Positions 43,035-51,232 of a stretch of DNA of 64,000 nt are shown piece by piece. The notes beneath the pieces are model-generated. The model was not told the DNA's origin. It did no database searches and was given only the letters and a program-made list of their open reading frames with translations. Each line of letters starts with the position of its first letter. The stretch's first letter is position 1. This DNA is from Myxococcota bacterium (GTDB taxonomy: Bacteria > Myxococcota_A > Bradymonadia > UBA7976 > UBA1532): assembly GCA_963169045.1 (NCBI GenBank), contig CAUJDF010000090.1, positions 23,124 through 87,123 of the forward strand. The letters are read 5' to 3'. The position numbers were made by a program, and so were the translations under genes.

Positions 43035-44203
43035 GGCTCGAGGACAGCGAAGCGATCGGACGGGTCGAGAAGGCGATCGACCAGATCCGCAACGGCCGCA
43101 TGGTGATCCTCGTCGACGACGAGGACCGCGAGAACGAGGGTGACCTCGTGATGGCCGCCGAGCTGGTGACGCCCGAGGCCATCAACTTCATGGCGATGCA
43201 CGGGCGCGGCCTCATCTGCCTGTCGCTGACGCCCGAGCGCTGCGATCGCCTCGACCTGCCGCCCATGGTGCAGGTGAACTCGAGCGGCTTCGGCACGGCG
43301 TTCACGGTCAGCGTCGAGGCCGCGAGCGGCGTGACGACGGGCATCAGCGCGGCCGACCGCGCCCACACCATCCGCGTGGCGGTGGCGAAGAGCGCGAAGG
43401 CATCGGACCTCGCGCGACCCGGTCACGTCTTCCCGCTCCGGGCCAAGGCCGGCGGCGTGCTCGTTCGCACGGGCCAGACCGAGGGCTCGGTCGACCTGGC
43501 GCGCCTCGCCGGCCTCGAGCCGGCGGGCGTGATCTGCGAGATCCTCAAGCCCGACGGGACGATGGCGCGCCGCCCGGACCTCGAGGGGTTCGCCGCCGCG
43601 CACGGCCTGCTCATCCTCTCGGTCGCCGACCTCATCCGCTTCCGCCTGCTCCGCGAGCGACTCGTCGAGCGCGTGAGCGAGGTCGAGGTGGACGTCGCCG
43701 AGATCGGTCGCTTCCGCGCCGTCAGCTACCGCAACGCCGTCGACGACCTCGAACACCTCGCGCTCGTGAAGGGCCAGCCCGTCGAGGACGCGCCGGTGCT
43801 CGGCCGCGTGCACCAGGAGAGCGTGCTCGGCGACATCTTCCGCTGCGCCAGCACCGACAGCCGCTGGCGCCTCGAGTACGCGCTGCGCGAAATCGAGCGC
43901 CAGGGCTGCGGTGTGCTCGTCTACCTGCAGAAGCCCGCCCCGCGGTTGTCGAGCGAAATCGAACAATTGCAGACGGGCGGCGTCCGGGCAGCGAAGCCGG
44001 TGGACCGCGGCGCCGTCGGTCTGCCCGCCGACCTTCGCGAGTTCGGCATCGGCGCCCAGATCCTGCTGGACCAGGGCATCCGCCAACTCCGCCTGCTCAC
44101 GACGACGCCCTCGACGCACATCAAAGGCCTCGAGGGCTACGGGCTGACGGTGGTCGAGCACGTGTGCATCCCGCCGCGTCCGAAGACGGGCGAGGACAAC
44201 TGA
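43031..44203 (+). CDS. ribBA: RibBA: DHBP synthase fused to a degenerate GTP cyclohydrolase II domain
   Basis: A 390-residue protein. Residues 1-205 are DHBP synthase, with the catalytic acidic loop [18 protein letters not shown] and [10 protein letters not shown]. The usual metal-binding His of the GHTEA motif is Gln here ([12 protein letters not shown]149). The C-terminal half corresponds to GTP cyclohydrolase II but lacks its hallmarks. The zinc Cys pattern C-x10-C-x-C is reduced to C272 in [17 protein letters not shown], and the catalytic RQEGR region is replaced by LQKPAPRL. The C-terminal [13 protein letters not shown] is kept. So the RibA half is probably inactive and GTP cyclohydrolase II should come from elsewhere. 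The start overlaps ribE (ATGA). Confidence 0.88.
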   Translation: MRLEDSEAIGRVEKAIDQIRNGRMVILVDDEDRENEGDLVMAAELVTPEAINFMAMHGRGLICLSLTPERCDRLDLPPMVQVNSSGFGTAFTVSVEAASGVTTGISAADRAHTIRVAVAKSAKASDLARPGHVFPLRAKAGGVLVRTGQTEGSVDLARLAGLEPAGVICEILKPDGTMARRPDLEGFAAAHGLLILSVADLIRFRLLRERLVERVSEVEVDVAEIGRFRAVSYRNAVDDLEHLALVKGQPVEDAPVLGRVHQESVLGDIFRCASTDSRWRLEYALREIERQGCGVLVYLQKPAPRLSSEIEQLQTGGVRAAKPVDRGAVGLPADLREFGIGAQILLDQGIRQLRLLTTTPSTHIKGLEGYGLTVVEHVCIPPRPKTGEDN

Positions 44204-44219
44204 ACAGGAGGCAGGGGGC

Positions 44220-44708
44220 GTGACGAAGGTCGTCGAGGGCGTGATGTCGGCGCAGGGCCGGCGGTTCGCGCTCGTGGTCGGTCGCTTCAACTCGTTCATC
44301 GTCGATCGCCTCGTCGAGGGGGCCCTCGACGCGATCGTCCGCCACGGCGGGCGCCTCGACGACGTGACGATCTACAAGGCACCCGGCGGTTTCGAGCTGC
44401 CCGTGCTGGCCCGCCGCGTCGCGAAGCGCGGCGGCGTCGACGCGATCATCGCGCTGGGCGCGGTCATTCGGGGCTCGACGCCGCACTTCGACTACGTCGC
44501 GGGCGAGGCTGCCAAGGGGCTGGCGCAGGTGGCGATCCAGTCCGACATCCCGGTCGCCTTCGGCGTGCTGACCTGCGACACGATCGAGCAGGCGATCGAG
44601 CGCGCCGGGACGAAGGCAGGGAACAAAGGGTGGGAGGCCGCGACCGCCGCCATCGAGATGGCCGATCTGATGGCGCGCCTCCCCTTGGAAGAGACGGGGA
44701 GAACGTGA
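44220..44708 (+). CDS. ribH: 6,7-dimethyl-8-ribityllumazine synthase
   Basis: A 162-residue lumazine synthase that makes the riboflavin precursor from the RibB and RibD products. Motifs are [18 protein letters not shown], the substrate loop [29 protein letters not shown] and [27 protein letters not shown] start at 44220, AGGAGG about 10 nt upstream. The stop overlaps nusB (GTGA). It may form icosahedral or pentameric assemblies; the sequence does not say which. Confidence 0.96.
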   Translation: MTKVVEGVMSAQGRRFALVVGRFNSFIVDRLVEGALDAIVRHGGRLDDVTIYKAPGGFELPVLARRVAKRGGVDAIIALGAVIRGSTPHFDYVAGEAAKGLAQVAIQSDIPVAFGVLTCDTIEQAIERAGTKAGNKGWEAATAAIEMADLMARLPLEETGRT

Positions 44709-45211
44709 CGTCCGGACGCCGCGCCGCGCGCGAGACCGCCCTGCTGCTGCTGTTCGCGGCCGAGGCCGCGCGCATCACCGATGCCGACCAGGTCCTGGGG
44801 CTGTTCCAGGAGCACTTCAAGGGTGACCCCGAGGTCATCGCCGCCGTGCTGGGCGGCGAGCCGGAGGGGGCCGAGGGGAAGCTCATCCACCGCGCCGAGA
44901 GCCTCTTCTCGTCGGCGGGGGCCCGTTGGCAGTTCGTCGAGCGCTTGGTGCGCGGCACGCTGGGGCATCTGTCGGCCCTCGACGACCTGCTCACGCGCTG
45001 CTCCATCAACTGGAAGGTGCCGCGCATGGCGCGCGTCGACCGCAACATCCTGCGCCTTGCCGCCTACGAGCTCGCCTTCGAGGCCGACGTGCCCTCGCGC
45101 GTGACGCTCAACGAGTACATCGAGCTCGCCAAGCGCTACGGCACCGAGGACAGCGGCGCCTTCGTGAACGGCATCCTCGACAAGGTCGCGACGGACCTGG
45201 AGCGCGTTTGA
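44705..45211 (+). CDS. nusB: transcription antitermination protein NusB
   Basis: A 168-residue NusB. The core is [15 protein letters not shown] at the N-terminus and the C-terminal signature [39 protein letters not shown]. An insertion of about 20 residues is present relative to E. coli (139 aa). NusB with NusE binds rRNA boxA, and a boxA-like site is seen before the 16S gene at about 63861. GTG start overlaps ribH. ribH-nusB coupling is widespread. Confidence 0.93.
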   Translation: MTSGRRAARETALLLLFAAEAARITDADQVLGLFQEHFKGDPEVIAAVLGGEPEGAEGKLIHRAESLFSSAGARWQFVERLVRGTLGHLSALDDLLTRCSINWKVPRMARVDRNILRLAAYELAFEADVPSRVTLNEYIELAKRYGTEDSGAFVNGILDKVATDLERV

Positions 45212-45612
45212 GCTCCGGGCCCCAGGTGGCGCTGCCGCCGCCGGCGACGGTCGCGGGCCTCTATGAGCGCCCCTGCGATCCGCTGTTCCTGGCGGTCCGG
45301 GACGACGGCCGCCCGCTACCGGGCTTGACCGGCGAGGTCGACTGGCGCCTCGGCGGGCGCATCTCGGCGCTCGTGCGCGCCCGCGCCCTGCCCGACGAGG
45401 CGCCGCTGCTGCTGCCGGCGACGCCGCTGCTCCCGGTGGGCCGCCTCGTCCTCTGGCGCGACGGCCGTGCCTCTCCCGAGCGCCTCGCCGCGCTCACCGA
45501 CGATCTGGCGGCCGCGCCCGCCGGTCTCTGTCCCGACGACTTCGCACTGACCGCCGACGAAGTCCGCGCCGCGTTCGGCGGGCGCGCGGTGGTGCTCTAC
45601 CGGCGCGGCTGA
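45208..45612 (+). CDS. small hypothetical protein (possible M17 N-terminal-like fold)
   Basis: A 134-residue protein. The segment PLPGLTGEVDWRLGGRISALVRARALPDEAP followed by LLLPATPLLPVGRLVLW (given here in parts) looks like the N-terminal domain of M17 leucyl aminopeptidases, but there is no catalytic domain. The start is TTG overlapping the nusB stop (TTGA). A GTG six codons later is an alternative. It lies between nusB and the signal-peptidase-like gene, so it is probably in the same transcript. Function unknown; the fold idea is tentative. Confidence 0.6.
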   Translation: MSSGPQVALPPPATVAGLYERPCDPLFLAVRDDGRPLPGLTGEVDWRLGGRISALVRARALPDEAPLLLPATPLLPVGRLVLWRDGRASPERLAALTDDLAAAPAGLCPDDFALTADEVRAAFGGRAVVLYRRG

Positions 45613-45613
45613 C

Positions 45614-46351
45614 GTGGCGCGGCGCGGCGACCTCTTACTGGGACCGGCCTCCCCGCGGCGCGGCGGCCATCGGCGCTGGCGCGTCCGCGCCCTCCTCGGC
45701 GTGCTGGCCGCGCTCCTGCTGGTGCGCGCCTTCGTCGCCGAGCTGGTGGTCGCGCGCGGCTCGATGATGGCGCCCAACGTGCTCGACGGCGACGTGCTGC
45801 TCGTCGTGCACCGGCCGCGGCCGCAGGCGGGGGACGTGGTCGTCGTCGAAGGGAACGACGGTCCGCCCGTCCTGCGCCGCGTCCTCGGCATCGCCGGCGA
45901 CCGATTCCAGGTGATCGAGGGGCTGCTCTACCGCAATGGACAGCCGATGCCGGCGCGCACGGTGGGCGCCTTCGCGTATCGCGACGGCGACGAGAGTGGC
46001 CCGCAGCGGCGGCAGCAGCTCCTCGAGGAGACGCTCGAGACCGGCCGGGCGCATCGCGTCCTCGGCGATTACGAGGGCGCCGCCCGACCGTGGGCGCTCG
46101 AGCTGCCGGTGATCGAGGTGCCGCCGGGGCACCTCTTCTTGCTGTGCGACAACCGCCGGCTGTGCCCGCTCGACGACCGGCTGGGATCGGTGCCGGCTGC
46201 TCGGGTGCAGGGCGTGGCCCGCTCGCTGGTGTGGTACGGCGACGCGCGCGCGGAGCCGCCGGCGTCGCAGCCGTTCTACGGGGCGTTTGCGCCCCTGGTC
46301 AGCGGCGTCCCCCCGTCCGGCGGCAATGTGACCGGAGAACCGCGGAAATAA
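45614..46351 (+). CDS. signal peptidase I-like protein (S26 family), catalytic lysine not conserved
   Basis: A 245-residue protein with one N-terminal transmembrane helix (about residues 24-43). SPase I boxes follow: the nucleophile region VARGSMMAPNVLDGDVLLV (Ser50), then VLRRVLGIAGDRF and LCDNRRLCPLDDRLGSVP. In SPase I the third box is normally KR-V/A-x-G-x-x-GD with the general-base Lys; here the position is Arg88. The GDNR of box E is CDNR. It may be inactive or specialised, or may use another residue. GTG start is 1 nt after the preceding stop. The last 25 codons overlap a convergent gene by 76 bp. Confidence 0.8.
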   Translation: MARRGDLLLGPASPRRGGHRRWRVRALLGVLAALLLVRAFVAELVVARGSMMAPNVLDGDVLLVVHRPRPQAGDVVVVEGNDGPPVLRRVLGIAGDRFQVIEGLLYRNGQPMPARTVGAFAYRDGDESGPQRRQQLLEETLETGRAHRVLGDYEGAARPWALELPVIEVPPGHLFLLCDNRRLCPLDDRLGSVPAARVQGVARSLVWYGDARAEPPASQPFYGAFAPLVSGVPPSGGNVTGEPRK

Positions 46352-47187
46352 AGGGGAAAATAGACCTTGCCGCCCGGCGGGAGCGCCTCCCAGACGGCAA
46401 CGGTGTCGACGAGCTCCCCCGGCAGGCAGGCGCTGAGCGGCGAGAAGACGACCGCGTCGATGCGGATGCGGGGCGGCAACGGCTCTCCCACGGGCGAGCG
46501 TTCGAGCTCGACGGTCATGGCGCCGTTGAGCGAGTGCACGTCACGGGCGGCCATGCGCAGGCACCGCAAGCCGGCATCGTGGATGGGGCCGCGCAGCCGT
46601 TCGGCGTCGACCGGCGGCGAGCCCTGGGCGGCCCTGATCGGACCCACGCGCATCTCGGGGAAGGCGATGCGCAGCGACCGGGGCGGGGGCGTGAGGTCGG
46701 CCTCGGCGAGGACGAGCTCCTCGCGCTCGAGCCGGACTCGGGTCGGCTCGACGTCGACGATGCCGCCGCGGCAGGGGCCGCCGGTGGGCGCGTCGTCGGC
46801 GTCGGCGGTGCCCTCGCGCCGAACCTCCATGGCCAGCCGGAGTCGGCCCGCGTGGTGTTCGTCCTGCACGACGGTGAACGCCTCGGGGCTGAGCCGCAGC
46901 AGGACGTCCTGCAGGCGCGTGATTCGCACCAGCACCGGCCGCCGGTTGGACGGCGCCAGCTCCTCGGCGGCGTGCACCGCCAGCACGTGCCGCGCCGCGT
47001 CGTAGGCCCGCAGCTCGAACTCGTTGGGATCGAGGGCGATCTCGGCCGAGGCGGCGCCCTTGCAGAGCGCCTCCAGCGAGCGATCATTCGCGGTGGAGGG
47101 TGAACCCGCGTCGGGCGCGCCGTGCGCGCCGGCCGGAATCGCGGCCGGTGCGAGCGTCAGCGCTAGCAGCAGGTTCACTCGGCGCAT
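46276..47187 (-). CDS. secreted protein of unknown function
   Basis: A 303-residue protein with a clear signal peptide (MRRVNLLLALTLAPAAIPAGAHG, cleavage likely after AHG) and a beta-rich body that I do not recognise. It includes FELRAYDAARHVLAVHAAEEL, VLVRITRLQDVLLRLSPEA and VYFPLYFRGSPVTLPP. Two or three Cys could form disulfides. I chose ATG 47187 because GGAGG lies 6 nt upstream; an ATG 11 codons earlier is in frame. The coding end overlaps the convergent signal-peptidase-like gene by 76 bp. Confidence 0.65.
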   Translation of the reverse strand: MRRVNLLLALTLAPAAIPAGAHGAPDAGSPSTANDRSLEALCKGAASAEIALDPNEFELRAYDAARHVLAVHAAEELAPSNRRPVLVRITRLQDVLLRLSPEAFTVVQDEHHAGRLRLAMEVRREGTADADDAPTGGPCRGGIVDVEPTRVRLEREELVLAEADLTPPPRSLRIAFPEMRVGPIRAAQGSPPVDAERLRGPIHDAGLRCLRMAARDVHSLNGAMTVELERSPVGEPLPPRIRIDAVVFSPLSACLPGELVDTVAVWEALPPGGKVYFPLYFRGSPVTLPPDGGTPLTRGANAP

Positions 47188-47306
47188 CCAGTACCTCCGT
47201 CCGGTCCGGAACAACCGCATCGAGACGGTTCGTATTTCGTGGCCGCGGTGGGCCACGCGCGGGGAGGGGCGGGGTGCCCCGTCGAGACACCCCGCCGTGA
47301 GGACGG

Positions 47307-49772
47307 TCAGCGACGGCAGAGGCCGGCGGTGTCGCTGCCCTCGGGCACGCAGCCCGGCGCAATGCCGGGGATGAGGGGCTCGCAGCAGAAGAACTCGCCG
47401 GGGCAGGCGAGCGCGGCGCCGCAGGGCAGCACGCAGACGGCCCCGACTCCCGGATACTGGCGGCACTCCTCGGCGTCGGTGCAGTCCCGCTGGCCGTCGC
47501 ACTGCGGCGGGGCGCCCTGCTCCCAATCGCTCACGGGACGGTCCGCGCCCTCGATCTCTCGGCACGCGTTCTCGACGCAGACGCGGCCGCCGTCGCAGTC
47601 GCCATCCTCCAGGCAGTCGACGCACGCGCCGTCGGCGGGATTGCACACCTCGCCGCGGCGGCACTCGACGTCCTCGCACGGGTCCTCCCGCGCCTGGCAG
47701 TTGTCGGCCCGCGCGCAGGCGAGGTACCGCTGGCCATTTCGCTCGACGGGCACGCAGCGCGAGTCGTCGGGGCACTGGCCATTGGCGCCGCATTGGATGC
47801 CGCAGGCCGGGAAGCGCTGTCCATTCGGGAGCTGGTAGCGCAGACAGAGCATGCCGTCCGGACAGTCGGCCTCGTTCTCGCACGGCGCGCAGATCGCGTC
47901 CGCGAAGTCCTCGCAGGCGCCCGTCTGCGGATTGCAGGCCTCGCCCTCGCCGCACCTCACGCCACCGCACGGGTCCTCGCACGCGCCGCTCACCGGATCG
48001 CAGAGGTCGGGGTCGCAGTTGCGCGGGCTGCAGATGCCGGCGGCGCAGTCCGCGCACTGGCAGTTCGTGCCGTTCTCGCAGACGAGCCCCCGTGCGGCGT
48101 CGATCGGATCGACGCTGCAGTCGTCCGGGTTGAACCGGAAGACCTCCCACATCGTCCGCTCGTTCGGGCTGGCGCTCAGCAGCAGCCGCGGGCCGAAGGT
48201 CATGGCTTCGCCATCGCCGCAGTGGAAGACGACGCGCGCCGCGCCCTCGTTCGCGCCCTCGCGGAAGAACAGGTCGACGGCGACCGTGTACCAGCCGGCC
48301 GGCGGATCGGCCATGCGCACCTGCTCTTGGGTGCCGCCGCCCTCAGCCGGCGCGTCGACGACGTACCCCGGGTCGCACCAGGGCAGGCGGCGCGCGCCCG
48401 ACCAGCAGTCGTTCTGCCGGCTGAAGTAGTCGCCGCGGGGGTGCAGCACGTGGAGATCGAAGTCGGCGCGCTCGTCGCCCCACAGAAGCTCAATCCATAC
48501 GCGGGGTTGCGCGTCGTCGCACACGTCGCCGCGGCCGTCGCCGTCGACGTCGGCCTGGTCGTGGTTCGCCGCGTCCGGGCAGTTGTCGCAGGCGTCGCCG
48601 ACGCCGTCGTCGTCCTGGTCTTCCTGCCTGGGGTTCGGGCGGTTCAGGCAGTTGTCGGCCACGTCGGGCGCGCCGTCACCGTCGCGGTCGCCCTCGATGC
48701 AGGCGTCGCCGACGCCGTCGCCGTCCGCGTCGGACTGATCGTGGTTCGGCTCCTCCGGGCAGTTGTCGCAACGGTCGCCGATGCCGTCGTCGTCGGCGTC
48801 CGCCTGGTCGCGGTTGGGCGTCATCGGACAGTTGTCGACGTCGTCGCCGACGCCGTCGAGGTCCGCGTCGACCTGCAGCGGGTCGCAGGCGTCGCCGACG
48901 CCGTTGCCGTCGGCATCGGCCTGGTCGGCGTTCGTCACCCGCGGGCAGTTGTCGCAGACGTCGCCGCGCGGATCGTCGTCTCCGTTCTCCTGCCCGGGGT
49001 TCGGCCGCCCGCGACAGTTGTCGCTGACGTCGGGCACGCCATCGCCATCCGCGTCGTTACAGGCGTCGCCGACGCCGTTGCCGTCGCGATCCGCCTGACC
49101 GGGATTCGCGTCCACCGGGCAATTGTCGCAGGCGTCGCCGACCCCGTCGCCGTCGCCGTCCGTCTGCCGGAAGTTGGCGACGAATCGGCAGTTGTCGCCC
49201 TCGTCGGGCACGCCGTCGTTGTCAGCGTCACCGGGCGGGCCGTCGCAAAGATCACCCGTGCCGTCGCCGTCCTCGTCGGCCTGGTCCGGGTTGGGCGTCT
49301 GCGGGCAGTTGTCCTCGTCGTCGATGACGCCGTCGCGATCGCGGTCCGGCGGCGGCGGCGGGTCGCCACCGCCTTCGCCGCCGCTGCCGCCTACGCCGCC
49401 GCTGCCGCCTACGCCGCCGCTGCCGCCCTCGCCGCCGCTGCCGCCTACGCCGCCGCTGCCGCCTACGCCGCCGCTGCCGCCTACGCCGCCTACGCCGCCG
49501 CTGCCGCCTTCGCCGCCGCTGCCGCCGCTGCCGCCTACGCCGCCGCTGCCGCCGCTGCCGCCTTCGCCGCCGCTGCCGCCGCTGCCGCCTTCGCCGCCGC
49601 TGCCGCCCTGCGAGCCGCCGGCGCCTCCGTCGGTGTTGCCGGCGTCGTCGGACGCGCCGGCATCGTCGCCGTTCCGCAGCGGCGAATCGTTGTCTTCCAC
49701 ACAGCCGCCGGCGACGAGCGCCAGGGCAACGAGCACGGCCGACGCGACCGGCGACCGGAGGTGTCTCGCCAT
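47307..49772 (-). CDS. lipoprotein with Gly/Ser-rich linker, thrombospondin type-3 repeats and Cys-rich C-terminus
   Basis: An 821-residue surface-type lipoprotein. The signal peptide ends in the lipobox VAGGC (Cys about 24), followed by a GGSGGEGGSGG linker of about 85 residues. About ten TSP3-like calcium-binding repeats (DxDxDGVxDxxDNCP and DACDNCP cores) span roughly residues 138-420. Next comes a beta-sandwich segment with VWIELLWGDERADFDLHVLHPRG, like DUF2135/YfaP-type domains. A C-terminal Cys-rich stretch of at least 30 Cys follows. It is probably a stiff, Ca2+-stabilised stalk that displays the C-terminal module. GGGGAGA precedes the ATG. Confidence 0.88.
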   Translation of the reverse strand: MARHLRSPVASAVLVALALVAGGCVEDNDSPLRNGDDAGASDDAGNTDGGAGGSQGGSGGEGGSGGSGGEGGSGGSGGVGGSGGSGGEGGSGGVGGVGGSGGVGGSGGVGGSGGEGGSGGVGGSGGVGGSGGEGGGDPPPPPDRDRDGVIDDEDNCPQTPNPDQADEDGDGTGDLCDGPPGDADNDGVPDEGDNCRFVANFRQTDGDGDGVGDACDNCPVDANPGQADRDGNGVGDACNDADGDGVPDVSDNCRGRPNPGQENGDDDPRGDVCDNCPRVTNADQADADGNGVGDACDPLQVDADLDGVGDDVDNCPMTPNRDQADADDDGIGDRCDNCPEEPNHDQSDADGDGVGDACIEGDRDGDGAPDVADNCLNRPNPRQEDQDDDGVGDACDNCPDAANHDQADVDGDGRGDVCDDAQPRVWIELLWGDERADFDLHVLHPRGDYFSRQNDCWSGARRLPWCDPGYVVDAPAEGGGTQEQVRMADPPAGWYTVAVDLFFREGANEGAARVVFHCGDGEAMTFGPRLLLSASPNERTMWEVFRFNPDDCSVDPIDAARGLVCENGTNCQCADCAAGICSPRNCDPDLCDPVSGACEDPCGGVRCGEGEACNPQTGACEDFADAICAPCENEADCPDGMLCLRYQLPNGQRFPACGIQCGANGQCPDDSRCVPVERNGQRYLACARADNCQAREDPCEDVECRRGEVCNPADGACVDCLEDGDCDGGRVCVENACREIEGADRPVSDWEQGAPPQCDGQRDCTDAEECRQYPGVGAVCVLPCGAALACPGEFFCCEPLIPGIAPGCVPEGSDTAGLCRR
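48520..49340 (-). repeat. thrombospondin type-3 repeat array (coding)
   Basis: Repeats of about 36-39 and 69 nt (units such as cagttgtcgcaggcgtcgccgacgccgtcg on the plus strand) encode alternating DNCP and DxDGVGDAC modules. They are in frame within the lipoprotein gene. Confidence 0.85.
49368..49615 (-). repeat. Gly/Ser/Glu-rich coding repeat
   Basis: About 250 bp of imperfect units (gccgccgctgccgcctacgcc-type on the plus strand) encoding GGSGGVGG/GGSGGEGG. It directly follows the lipobox region of the TSP3 lipoprotein and resembles the repeat at 21521-21940. Confidence 0.9.
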
Positions 49773-49856
49773 CGATGTCTCCCCACGAGGTGACGGACGA
49801 ACGACAAAGGGTAGAGCCGTCGGTGGTCTCCGATCCAATCGACTCGCTCGCTGCGG

Positions 49857-50630
49857 TCAGGGCGACGCGGGCGGGCCCAACCCGCGGCGGCGCTCGGCGT
49901 CGTCCAGCAGGCGCTGCACACGCCGCGTTTCGTACGTCTCCAGCGTCGCCAACGAGAGGTACACGCGATACGCGCCGAGCGCGGCCTCGGCGCGTCCCAG
50001 CGCCGCAAGCGCCACCCCCAGGCCGCGGTGGGCGTCGGCGTATAGCGGATCGTGCCGAAGCGCGCTGTTGAACGCGTCCACCGCGTCGGCGAAGCGACCG
50101 GCTCGGGCGGCCTCCAGCCCACGGGCGGTGTGGACCGCGGCCGCGCCCGGCTCCGGCGTCGCCCGGTCTGCCGGCAAGTGGTAGCCGGCACGCTCGAGCA
50201 GCACCCGCAGGCGCGGCACGTCGACGGTCGGCGGCAGGGCGCCGGGCGCGGCGCGCGCGAGCGCCTGCCAGAGCTTCAGGTGTGCGTAGCCCTGATGGGG
50301 CGCCGCCTGGACCACCTCGAAGTACTCGCGCACCGCCTCCTCCAGGCGCCCGGCCGCCAGCAACGCGTCGCCTCGGACCAGATGCACGCGCAGCGGATGC
50401 GCCCCGCGCCGGGCCGCCTCCTCGGCCCACCGCAGGGCCGCGCTCTCCACGCCGCGCGCTGCGTGTCCCCCGGCGAGACGGAGCGCGACCTCGGCGTCGC
50501 CGGGATGCGCCGCGGCCAGCGCCTCGAGCCGCGCCACGTGCGTCTTCCAGCCCGCCGTGTCGAATCCCGCCGCGCCGGCGGACGCCGTCCCGGCCGCCAG
50601 CCACAGCAACGCCCCACGAAACGCGCGCAT
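49857..50630 (-). CDS. secreted TPR-repeat protein
   Basis: A 257-residue protein with an N-terminal signal peptide (MRAFRGALLWLAAGTASAGAAG). At least four TPR-like helix pairs follow: EVALRLAGGHAARGVESAALRWAE, RGDALLAAGRLEEAVREYFEV, ARGLEAARAGRFADAVDAFNSAL and AHRGLGVALAALGRAEAALGAY. It is probably a periplasmic scaffold with unknown partners. ATG 50630 is preferred to an in-frame GTG five codons earlier. The gene is divergent from lptE-holA. Confidence 0.75.
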   Translation of the reverse strand: MRAFRGALLWLAAGTASAGAAGFDTAGWKTHVARLEALAAAHPGDAEVALRLAGGHAARGVESAALRWAEEAARRGAHPLRVHLVRGDALLAAGRLEEAVREYFEVVQAAPHQGYAHLKLWQALARAAPGALPPTVDVPRLRVLLERAGYHLPADRATPEPGAAAVHTARGLEAARAGRFADAVDAFNSALRHDPLYADAHRGLGVALAALGRAEAALGAYRVYLSLATLETYETRRVQRLLDDAERRRGLGPPASP

Positions 50631-50698
50631 GCGCCGAGGATACACCGACCGCCGTCGCCTTGTGCCTCGCGGGCCGGCATGTTACGAGCCTGCTTCCC

Positions 50699-51232
50699 AT
50701 GCGCCCCCGAACCTCCGCCCGAGCGGACGCGCCGCTCCCCGCCCCGCGGCGGACCGTGCTGCTCGCCGCCCTGCTCGCCGCGACCGGGCCGGCCGGGTGC
50801 GGGTACGGCTTCGTCCGCGGCGACGACGCAGCCGCGGTGCGTCTGGGCGCCATTGACGACCTGTCCGCCGAGGGGGACCTCGGTGTCGTCGTCCGTCGCC
50901 GCGTTCGTCTGGCCGTGCGCGTGGCCGCCGGCGCGGCGCCCGTCCTGACCGGCACGGTCCGCGCGCTCGACGACACACCCGCCGCATTCCAGAGTGGTTT
51001 CGCGGCGATGTACGAGCAGCCGGTCGAAGTGGAGCTTCGCCTCGCCGACGCCGCGGGGCGCCCTCTCTGGACGAGTGGCCCGCACCGCCGCCGCGCGCTG
51101 TTCGCCCGCGGCTCGACCCCCCTCGAGACCGAGAGCGCGCGCCGGGCCGCGTTGAGCGAGGCGGCGCGCGCCGCCACCGATGACGCGCTGGCCGCGCTGC
51201 CCCACAGCCCCCCGAAGGAGCCGACCCCTTGA
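50699..51232 (+). CDS. lptE: LptE-like LPS-assembly lipoprotein
   Basis: A 177-residue lipoprotein. The signal peptide ends in GPAGCGYGF, matching the typical GCGYxF start of mature LptE. The rest has the family pattern of short beta strands and two helices (ESARRAALSEAARAATDDALAAL). LptE plugs and helps assemble LptD in the outer membrane. The stop overlaps holA (TTGA), the usual lptE-holA order, which supports the call more than sequence similarity does. Confidence 0.82.
   Translation: MRPRTSARADAPLPAPRRTVLLAALLAATGPAGCGYGFVRGDDAAAVRLGAIDDLSAEGDLGVVVRRRVRLAVRVAAGAAPVLTGTVRALDDTPAAFQSGFAAMYEQPVEVELRLADAAGRPLWTSGPHRRRALFARGSTPLETESARRAALSEAARAATDDALAALPHSPPKEPTP

Noticed and set aside
48520..49340. 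Possible CRISPR or intergenic repeat array
   Set aside because: The repeats are degenerate in the third codon position and encode regular TSP3 Asp/Cys patterns.
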